DNA from: Bacteroidaceae bacterium
GTDB lineage: Bacteria; Bacteroidota; Bacteroidia; Bacteroidales; Bacteroidaceae
Assembly (NCBI GenBank): GCA_017617575.1
Contig: JAFZVY010000144.1
Coordinates: forward strand, 1 to 43,605
DNA: 43,605 bases
Direction of reading: 5' to 3'
Both the position numbers and the translations under genes were made by a program. The notes under the pieces were generated by a model. That model saw only the letters and a list, made by a program, of their open reading frames with translations. It was not told the DNA's origin and did not search any database. Shown here piece by piece: positions 24,143-30,921 of this stretch; the first letter of the stretch is position 1, and the number at the start of each line of letters is the position of its first letter.

Positions 24143-24175
24143 AAGGGGTACGCCATATCGGCATACCCCTTTTTC
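24143..24175 (+). terminator. Terminator after hsp20
   Basis: AGGGGTACGCC pairs with GGCATACCCCT (one mismatch), followed by five T residues. The rest of 24117-24499 is AT-rich and gene-free. Confidence 0.85.
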
Positions 24176-24410
24176 GTGTCCTATAGTTTTTCTTCAGCAT
24201 AAACTGAAAATACAATAATTGACGGGAATTTGCATTCAAAATACAAATATGAGACAAAAGCGAGGGTTTTAAAGTGCTCACAAAAGAGCAAAATTGACAA
24301 TTCTTTACTATGTTCCACTTTTATGTCTCAATAGACAATTTTTTACAATAAAACGCAAAAATAGAAACCACTATGGCGTAATTGTTAAAACTTTTACGAA
24401 GAAAACATTC

Positions 24411-24418
24411 TACCTTTG
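24411..24418 (+). promoter_or_regulatory. Promoter of the LEA-like gene (-7 box)
   Basis: TACCTTTG fits TAnnTTTG. Transcription would start near 24425, about 75 nt before the ATG. Confidence 0.65.
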
Positions 24419-24499
24419 CAACGTCAAAACGGAAAATGCGATAGTAAAATATTGCGTAAATTAATATTCAACATTATTATTAACTAATTTAAATTCATT

Positions 24500-25015
24500 A
24501 TGAAAAAATCAATCATCATCTCAATTTTCGCACTTGGTATGTTCTGCGTTTCTAACAACGCTAACGCACAGTTGGGTTCACTCAAGAAGCTCGGTAAGGA
24601 GCAGGTAAACAAGGTAAAGGACGATGCCAAGAAACAGGCTGAAGCTGCTAAGGCAGAGGCAGAAGCAAAGGTGGACGAAGCTAAGAAACAAGCAGAAGAT
24701 CAAGCAAATGCTGTTAAGGCTGAAGCTGAGGCAAAAGCTAATGAAGCAAAGGCACAGGCTGATGCTAAAGTTAATGAGGCAAAGGGTAAGGTAGATGCTG
24801 CTAAAGCTGAAGCAGAAGCTAAAGTAAACGAAGCTAAGCAACAGGCTGAGGACGCTAAGGCACAAGCAGAAGCTAAGGTGGACGATGCAAAGGCTCAGGC
24901 TGATGCTGCCAAGGCAGAAGCTGATGCAAAGGCTAATGAGGCAAAGAAGAAAGCTGAGGAAGCTAAAGCTTTGCAGAACAAGAAGCCAAGCCTCGGCAAG
25001 AGTCTCAAGAAATAA
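24500..25015 (+). CDS. Exported Ala/Lys/Glu-rich helical repeat protein (LEA-like)
   Basis: A 171-residue protein with signal peptide MKKSIIISIFALGMFCVSNNANA, then about 130 residues made almost only of A, K, E, D, Q, N and V in a repeating 11-residue-like pattern (AKAEAEAKVDEAKKQAED and close variants, at least seven times), ending KKPSLGKSLKK. Helical 11-mer repeats of this type are typical of group 3 LEA and related stress-protection proteins, and also of coiled-coil spacer proteins. There are no Cys or aromatic residues in the repeat. It would be a long, charged, periplasmic helix that might bind envelope or protect against drying or freezing. No domain name is certain. Single-gene unit with strong promoter and terminator. 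Confidence 0.82.
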   Translation: MKKSIIISIFALGMFCVSNNANAQLGSLKKLGKEQVNKVKDDAKKQAEAAKAEAEAKVDEAKKQAEDQANAVKAEAEAKANEAKAQADAKVNEAKGKVDAAKAEAEAKVNEAKQQAEDAKAQAEAKVDDAKAQADAAKAEADAKANEAKKKAEEAKALQNKKPSLGKSLKK

Positions 25016-25062
25016 TACACCCAAACATCATAAACAAAGTGTTTTATCCCCCAAAATGGAAG

Positions 25063-25095
25063 GTGCATCATCATTCAGTTGATGATGCACTTTTT
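25063..25095 (+). terminator. Terminator after the LEA-like gene
   Basis: GTGCATCATCA (25063-25073) pairs with TGATGATGCAC (25080-25090), followed by five T residues. Confidence 0.85.
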
Positions 25096-25182
25096 CTGTT
25101 GTACAAGCCAAATGACTATAAAAAACACATGAAGAGGAAATAAAAATCCACATTTTTCGTTTTATTATGTAGGAATTATCCT

Positions 25183-25190
25183 TACTTTTG
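25183..25190 (+). promoter_or_regulatory. Promoter of the beta-helix lipoprotein gene (-7 box)
   Basis: TACTTTTG fits TAnnTTTG, 20 nt before the start at 25210, so the leader is very short. Confidence 0.6.
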
Positions 25191-25209
25191 CAGATGCAAA
25201 GATGAATAT

Positions 25210-26661
25210 ATGAAAAAGGAAATAACATACATACTCTCAATCGTGCTTTCGGTCATGATGCTCTCGTGCAACGACACAGAGACATTTAGCACAAATAAAG
25301 CACTACGACTCACATTCAGCGAGGACACAGTATCATTTGATACCGTGATTAGCACCATACCTTCAAGCACAAAGCGAGTGCTGGTATTCAACAATAACAA
25401 CGACGGCATACGCCTCACAAGCGTGCGTCTCGCAAGCGGAGGGGAAAGCGGATTCCGCATCAACGTGAACGGAAGCAAGGGACCTGTGGTCAATAACCTT
25501 GAGATACTCAAGAACGACAGCATCTTCATGTTTGTAGAGCTAACCACAGACCTGACAAACAGTACGGAGCCTGTACTCATACGCGACTCCATAATGTTCA
25601 TGCTCGAATCAGGCGTGGAGCAAAAGCTCATATTAGAGGCACATGGTCAGGATGCCATCATTCTCCATGCCCCAGTATGCAAGAAGGGCGAAGTGATGAC
25701 CCTCACCGGAGACAAGCCCTACCTCATATACGACAGCCTTGTGGTTGACTCCAACGCAACACTCAACATAGAGGCTGGTGCAACACTCATGCTACATTCT
25801 GGCGCGAGCATACTTGTACATGGAATGCTGAACATCAATGGCGAAGAAGGCAAGATGGTGACAATAAGGGGCGACCGCACGGACAGGATGTTCACATACC
25901 TGCCATACGACCGTATTGACGCACAATGGGGTGGAATACGCCTATACGGCTCCAGCAAGGGAAATACCATCCGATATGCAGACATCCACGGAGGCAACTA
26001 CGGCATAATATGCGACAGCACGGGAGTGGACTACTCAAAGCTGGACATTCACAACAGCATCATAACCAATGTATGCGGACATGGATTGCAAGCCGTGAGT
26101 TGCAAGATAAACGTATTCAACAGCATCATCAGCAACGCCCGTCAGGATTGCGTAAACGTGACAGGTGGAGAGTACAACTTCATCCATTGCACCATAGCAC
26201 AGTTTTACGCCATAGGAGCACTTAGCGATGGCAACGCACTCCGTCTCTCCAACGTGAAAGACCTTGACCCATACGACCTGTCATTCCACGTTGACAACTC
26301 TATCGTCACTGGCTTTGCTTCCGACGAGATTTTTGCAAATCGATTTAACGGAAACAATGAGAAAAGCAAAGACGAAGTTTTATTCGACCTTGTTTTCCAC
26401 AACTGCCTTGTGACAACTGACACAATTGGCGCAGGCAGGTATTTCGAGGACTGCATCATAGATGACGTGAAGGGTGACATAAACAGGAAGAAGCACTTCA
26501 AGCGTATTGACACCCACGATTTCCTCTTCGACTACCACCTCGACAGTCTCTCCACGGCTCGCGCCAAAGCCACATCCGACTACATACGCATCCTGCCAAA
26601 GGATATGCTCGGCACGGAACGCAAGAACGGAAACGTGGATATTGGAGCTTTACAGAATTAA
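25210..26661 (+). CDS. Lipoprotein with right-handed beta-helix
   Basis: A 483-residue lipoprotein: lipobox VMMLSC with Cys20, so lipid-anchored in the envelope, probably the outer membrane. Residues 30-150 are a beta-sandwich-like part (FSEDTVSFDTVISTIPSSTKRVLVFNN). From about 175 a parallel beta-helix runs to about 400, visible as short repeating strands with Asn/Gly turns: LNIEAGATLMLHSGASILVHGMLNING, then WGGIRLYGSSKGNTIRYADIHGGNYGI, HNSIITNVCGHGLQAVSC, NVFNSIISNARQDCVNVTGG. The end, KDMLGTERKNGNVDIGALQN, is the common 'D.xG..R.....DIGA.E' close of such proteins. No catalytic motif was found; glycan or surface binding is a guess. Confidence 0.85.
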   Translation: MKKEITYILSIVLSVMMLSCNDTETFSTNKALRLTFSEDTVSFDTVISTIPSSTKRVLVFNNNNDGIRLTSVRLASGGESGFRINVNGSKGPVVNNLEILKNDSIFMFVELTTDLTNSTEPVLIRDSIMFMLESGVEQKLILEAHGQDAIILHAPVCKKGEVMTLTGDKPYLIYDSLVVDSNATLNIEAGATLMLHSGASILVHGMLNINGEEGKMVTIRGDRTDRMFTYLPYDRIDAQWGGIRLYGSSKGNTIRYADIHGGNYGIICDSTGVDYSKLDIHNSIITNVCGHGLQAVSCKINVFNSIISNARQDCVNVTGGEYNFIHCTIAQFYAIGALSDGNALRLSNVKDLDPYDLSFHVDNSIVTGFASDEIFANRFNGNNEKSKDEVLFDLVFHNCLVTTDTIGAGRYFEDCIIDDVKGDINRKKHFKRIDTHDFLFDYHLDSLSTARAKATSDYIRILPKDMLGTERKNGNVDIGALQN

Positions 26662-26740
26662 AGCCACATATTCCTATACGGAAGTGAGTAGTTAACACAT
26701 TATATTTACATAGGTCCGTTTGACTCTATTATATTAAAAC

Positions 26741-26787
26741 AATTATGCCCACCAATGGATTTCTATTCCATATTAGTGGGCATAATT
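26741..26787. terminator. Two-way terminator between the lipoprotein and TPR genes
   Basis: AATTATGCCCAC (26741-26752) is exactly complementary to GTGGGCATAATT (26776-26787), between convergent genes. Confidence 0.75.
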
Positions 26788-26809
26788 ATGAATTACCAAT
26801 TAAGAGTTC

Positions 26810-28390
26810 TCATTCATCACTATTCTTTGGTGTCTCACCATCTTTTTCCTCTTGCTCATTGCGCTCACGCTCCTTTCTTTCCAGTATTTCATTAGCCTTG
26901 CTAATCATGTGGTCAAAGAATTTTTCAGGAGCAACGCCCTCTGGTATCTGATCTACAAAGAGATTGCCAACCATGTCCGGGCACACTACACAAGCTTCAT
27001 GTAGCGCAGGCAGGAACTCCTCAAGCGATTGTTTCTTGAAGTATATTGCGGCACGATACGCCGGAATTATATGTTTGCGGTATTCATCATCCGGGAACTT
27101 AGGTTCATACGAATCGGCTTCTTCAAGATACATTATTGCCCTGTCAAGCGCACCAACGAAAAGCAAGCGTATGGCAGCACCCAATGATGCATCCAACTTG
27201 TTGTCCGACATCTCGATGCTCTCACGAATATAGGCATCCGACATCTCTGTCTCAATGCCCTTGTGCGAAAGGATAATACCCTTCTCCACTAAGAATGTTG
27301 GTTCGTCAGGAGCCATCTCAAGTGCCTCGTCTATACATTCGAGAGCCTCATCATCATGATTTGCCATCATAAACATGTCTGCCATCTCCCAACACAAATC
27401 CGCATAGTAGGTAGGTATGCTCTTCTTGAAAGTCTCTGCATACTCCCTTGCATTCCTCAACTGCTCACATCCTTCCTCAGGCTTGTCGCTAAGAACAAGG
27501 CACTTGCCATAGAGCAAGCTCTGCGAATAGTCGCCCAATTCCTTCACAACCTCCTCTATATGCTTGAGTGCTTCCTTGAAGTTACACAAGAGGAAGTAAT
27601 CGTTGGCAAGGACTGCCTTTGCATCCCAGTCGCGAGAGTCGATGGCAAGGGCAAAGTTACATGACTCTATTGACTCCTCATACTTACCTAATGCCTGCTG
27701 AGCGGTGGCAAGTATGGTGTAACCCATGTTGTTGTAAGGGTCGTTCTCAAGAATCTTGAGATAAACCTTTTCCACCATATCAAGAAGATGCTCCTCACGT
27801 ACAATCTCCGACAATACCACATCTGAGTTGCTTGTGCCATTGAAAGGGAACGTGACAAGGTATTCCTCCACCCATCTCTTGACAAGCTCCTCGTCAAACT
27901 GGCGATGCTCAGTCAACTCAATGAAAGAGGTAATGACGTGAATGTACGATTCGCGTATGTACTCATCATCCTTCTCGCCCTTCCTTTCTCCATCTGTCTT
28001 TTGTAACTCTATCCACTCACGGAACAGCTCCTCAGCCGTGTCGGCATCCCCATCAAGGGCATAAACCAACTGTGCACGCTGGTAGAAGACGTCAAGGTTT
28101 GACTTCTCGTCAGGAATACTATCGAGAATCTCCCTTGCCTCCTGATAACGATGATAAAATATGAGCAGTCCGCTTTTGACCGACTGCATAAGCACGCTTT
28201 CTGGATGAGTGTCGAGTCCTAACTCAGCACACTCCATGGCTTCCTCCGCATTGCCCTTGTTCATATAATAGTCAGAGAGGTCTGCGTAGTCATCCTCATC
28301 AAGGTAACAAGGATAGCCCTGTTTCCTTGCCTCCTCATAGTTGTTCAGAAGTTCCTTGAACTCATCTGACTCAAAATAATCATCTTTCAT
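26810..28390 (-). CDS. TPR-repeat protein
   Basis: A 526-residue soluble protein with no signal peptide, acidic overall, made of tetratricopeptide-like helix pairs. Clear repeat units include NKGNAEEAMECAELGLDTHPES (about 44-65), MGYTILATAQQALGKYEESIESCNFALAID (about 225-255), LANDYFLLCNFKEALKHIEEVV and MMANHDDEALECIDEALEMAPDEP. The C-terminus (ERKERERNEQEEKDGETPKNSDE) is charged and disordered. It is probably a protein-protein interaction scaffold; no partner is evident. It follows glnS on the same strand by about 105 bp, with a hairpin (28427-28472) between them, and may be partly co-transcribed with it. Confidence 0.85.
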   Translation of the reverse strand: MKDDYFESDEFKELLNNYEEARKQGYPCYLDEDDYADLSDYYMNKGNAEEAMECAELGLDTHPESVLMQSVKSGLLIFYHRYQEAREILDSIPDEKSNLDVFYQRAQLVYALDGDADTAEELFREWIELQKTDGERKGEKDDEYIRESYIHVITSFIELTEHRQFDEELVKRWVEEYLVTFPFNGTSNSDVVLSEIVREEHLLDMVEKVYLKILENDPYNNMGYTILATAQQALGKYEESIESCNFALAIDSRDWDAKAVLANDYFLLCNFKEALKHIEEVVKELGDYSQSLLYGKCLVLSDKPEEGCEQLRNAREYAETFKKSIPTYYADLCWEMADMFMMANHDDEALECIDEALEMAPDEPTFLVEKGIILSHKGIETEMSDAYIRESIEMSDNKLDASLGAAIRLLFVGALDRAIMYLEEADSYEPKFPDDEYRKHIIPAYRAAIYFKKQSLEEFLPALHEACVVCPDMVGNLFVDQIPEGVAPEKFFDHMISKANEILERKERERNEQEEKDGETPKNSDE

Positions 28391-28426
28391 TGCCGTTACG
28401 GTTATGAGGTTTTACTATTATGAGGT

Positions 28427-28472
28427 TAGCCGTCCTATATTCCCTTCATAGACAGAGATTATAGGACGGCTA
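28427..28472 (-). terminator. Hairpin between glnS and the TPR gene
   Basis: TAGCCGTCCTATA (28427-28439) is exactly complementary to TATAGGACGGCTA (28460-28472). It lacks a T tract, so it may protect or attenuate rather than fully stop the glnS transcript. Confidence 0.55.
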
Positions 28473-28495
28473 AATCAATAAAGTGTAGGTCAGTC

Positions 28496-30256
28496 CTACT
28501 TGTTTATCTTTGCCCAAGTGTCCTTGAGTCCTACGGTACGGTTGAATACAAGGTGCTCAGGAGTAGAATCTGTATCCACGTTGTAGTAACCGATACGCTG
28601 GAACTGGAGGTAGTCGAGAGGCTTGGCATTCTGAAGCCACTTCTCCACGTAAGCCTTCTTGATTTCGAGGCTTGCAGGGTTGATGAACTTGCGCATGTCG
28701 TCGATGTCGATACGCTCCTTACCCTGTTCCTTGCTGTAGTTAGCCACCTCGTCACGTGGGTTCTCAACCATCCAGAGACGGTCGTAGTTGCGTACCTCTG
28801 CTTCAAGGCAATGCTTGCAACTAACCCAGTGGATTGTCTTACCCTTAATCTTCATGTCGGCATTTGCCTGTCCTGTCTTAGTGTCAGGAATAACCTCGGC
28901 ATATACCTCGATGATGTTGCCGTCAGCATCCTTCTTGCAGCAGTTCTCCTCTGGACAACGTACGATGTATGAATTCTTGAGGCGTACCTCCTTGCCTGGG
29001 CCGAGACGGAAGAACTTCTTAGGAGCATCCTCCATGAAGTCGTCACGCTCAATCCAAAGCTCACGGCTGAACTCTATCGTGTGAGTTCCGTCCTCTGGAT
29101 TCTCTGGGTTGTTGACTGCCTCATACTCCTCAACGGCATCCTCAGGGATGTTTGTGAGCACGAGCTTTATTGGGTCGAGCACGGCACTTACACGCTGTGC
29201 ACGCTTGTTGAGGTCATCACGAACGGCACTCTCAAAGAGTGACATCTGGTTGAGTGCATCAAACTTAGTGTAGCCAATCTTGTCGATGAAGTTGATGATT
29301 GACTCAGGGCTGTAGCCACGACGGCGGAAACCGCTTATGGTTGGCATACGTGGGTCGTCCCATCCGTTTACCACGCCTTCCTTCACGAGAATGAGAAGGT
29401 TACGCTTAGAAAGCAAGATGTGAGTAAGGTTAAGCTTGTTGAACTCTGTCTGACGTGGACGGTTGTCATCAAGTGGCTTGTCATCGCCAGCAACCTCCTT
29501 TGCCCAGTCAACGAACAAGTCGTAGAGTGGACGGTGGCTCACGAACTCAAGTGTACACCATGAGTGGGTAACACCCTCCCAGTAGTCACACTGACCGTGA
29601 GTATAGTCGTACATTGGATAAGCATTCCACTTGTTGCCTGTACGCCAGTGTGGCATGTTGAGCACACGATACATGATTGGGTCGCGGAAGTGCATATTGT
29701 CACTCGCCATGTCAATCTTTGCACGGAGAACCATCTTACCAGGCTCAACATTACCTGAGTTCATCTCCTCAAAGAGACGGAGGCTCTCCTCCACAGGGCG
29801 GTTGCGGTAAGGTGACTCAATACCAGGCTGTGTAGGAGTACCCTTCTGCTTGGCAATCTCCTCAGCCGACTGCTCATCAACGTAAGCCTTGCCAACCTTG
29901 ATAAGCTCAACGGCAAGGTCCCAGAGCTTCTGGAAATAGTCGGAAGCATAGTAGATGTTGCCCCACTTGAAACCGAGCCACTCGATGTCACGCTTGATGG
30001 CATTAACGTACTCTATATCCTCCTTCTGTGGGTTTGTGTCGTCAAGACGGAGGTTGCACACGCCATTATATTTCTTTGCCAAACCGAAGTCGATAGCAAT
30101 GGCCTTGGCATGGCCAATATGTAGATAGCCATTTGGCTCTGGAGGGAAACGTGTCTGTACCCTTCCACCGTTCTTACCTTCTGCCAAATCATTCTTCAGT
30201 ATCTCTTCTACGAAACTTACTGACTCCTTTACCTCTTCTGGCTTTTCAATATCCAT
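28496..30256 (-). CDS. glnS: Glutaminyl-tRNA synthetase
   Basis: A 586-residue class I synthetase that charges tRNA-Gln. FPPEPNGYLHIGHAKAI (residues 38-54) carries the HIGH motif; the KMSKS-equivalent is LSKRNLLILV (about 283-292). GVTHSWCTLEFVSHRPLYD is the family's specificity region, and the C-terminal anticodon-binding beta-barrels follow from about 340. A Cys-containing segment (RCPEENCCKKDADG and SCKHC, about 435-500) sits within the C-terminal domain. Its presence means glutamine is charged directly rather than through the Glu-tRNA(Gln) amidotransferase route. Its promoter is at 30289. Confidence 0.97.
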   Translation of the reverse strand: MDIEKPEEVKESVSFVEEILKNDLAEGKNGGRVQTRFPPEPNGYLHIGHAKAIAIDFGLAKKYNGVCNLRLDDTNPQKEDIEYVNAIKRDIEWLGFKWGNIYYASDYFQKLWDLAVELIKVGKAYVDEQSAEEIAKQKGTPTQPGIESPYRNRPVEESLRLFEEMNSGNVEPGKMVLRAKIDMASDNMHFRDPIMYRVLNMPHWRTGNKWNAYPMYDYTHGQCDYWEGVTHSWCTLEFVSHRPLYDLFVDWAKEVAGDDKPLDDNRPRQTEFNKLNLTHILLSKRNLLILVKEGVVNGWDDPRMPTISGFRRRGYSPESIINFIDKIGYTKFDALNQMSLFESAVRDDLNKRAQRVSAVLDPIKLVLTNIPEDAVEEYEAVNNPENPEDGTHTIEFSRELWIERDDFMEDAPKKFFRLGPGKEVRLKNSYIVRCPEENCCKKDADGNIIEVYAEVIPDTKTGQANADMKIKGKTIHWVSCKHCLEAEVRNYDRLWMVENPRDEVANYSKEQGKERIDIDDMRKFINPASLEIKKAYVEKWLQNAKPLDYLQFQRIGYYNVDTDSTPEHLVFNRTVGLKDTWAKINK

Positions 30257-30288
30257 AATCTTTCTCTTTATTTTTTGTTATTTTGGTG

Positions 30289-30296
30289 CAAAGATA
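30289..30296 (-). promoter_or_regulatory. Promoter of glnS (-7 box)
   Basis: CAAAGATA (TATCTTTG on the coding strand) lies about 33 nt before the glnS start. Confidence 0.65.
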
Positions 30297-30544
30297 GTTA
30301 ATTTATGTGATATGAAAACAACTCTTTGATAGTTTAGTGATGATGAAACAACAAATACCCACCTATTCAAGTATTTACGCCCCCGTCTTTCCTCGTTTTG
30401 GGAAACACACTTTTTAGACATCCCCATTTTTTACCAACACACATTTCTGAGCCTCTCAGAATACCCAATTATCTTATTTTCTATTCTTTTGAAATCAAAA
30501 TAAACGGATAAGCCCCAATAATGGCAATTATTTTTCATTTCCAT

Positions 30545-30575
30545 TTTGTTATTATACGTAATAGTCATAAATTTG
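30545..30575 (+). promoter_or_regulatory. Orphan promoter facing the intergenic region
   Basis: TTTG at 30545-30548 and TAAATTTG at 30568-30575 are a full -33/-7 pair at 19-bp spacing. It points right into sequence with no credible gene, toward the terminator at 30819. Confidence 0.55.
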
Positions 30576-30581
30576 CAAGCG

Positions 30582-30857
30582 TAATTAAAGTACAACGGGA
30601 ATTATTGCAAAAAGGTACAGAAGCTAACGGGAACAAGAAAAAGATTATTTTCCATTTTAGTATTTCGCATTATATGCGATTCTGTATTGTTTGGGTATTC
30701 TCTACCTGAATGCAATAACTTGTGTACCGACATTACACAGGGATTTGATTGTTTTTCATGCATAAATAAAAATTCACCTAGTAGCGCAAGACGCTACAAT
30801 TAATCGTTATCTAAACAGAGGAAGCCTGACAGTGATGTTCGGCTTTCTCACTTTTTA
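30582..30857 (+). ncRNA. Candidate intergenic small RNA
   Basis: This stretch is framed by a full Bacteroidota promoter (30545-30575) and a terminator, giving a transcript of about 275 nt. The terminator is GAGGAAGCC (about 30818-30826) pairing with GGCTTTCTC (30841-30849, one G-T pair), followed by ACTTTTT. Internal hairpins are CGCAT/ATGCG near 30666-30678 and GTAGCG/CGCTAC (30781-30797). The only open frame that fits (30521-30709) starts upstream of the promoter and has no homologous look. The target and function are unknown. Confidence 0.5.
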
Positions 30858-30921
30858 AAGGGTATCTTCCGTAACAAAAAACGAATGGGCGTCAAAAAAC
30901 ACACTTCTTCCATCTTCACAA

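Noticed and set aside
24500-25015. Internal DNA repeats in the LEA-like gene as a tandem-repeat or CRISPR-like array
   Set aside because: The repetition is at protein level with varied codons, and the frame is open and led by a signal peptide.
24578-25024. 148-codon frame on the minus strand opposite the LEA-like gene
   Set aside because: It is a Leu/Ser/Cys-rich shadow of the Ala/Lys/Glu repeat on the other strand.
30521-30709. Plus-strand 62-codon frame MAIIFHFHFV...
   Set aside because: It starts upstream of the promoter at 30545-30575 and shows no family features; the region looks more like a small RNA.
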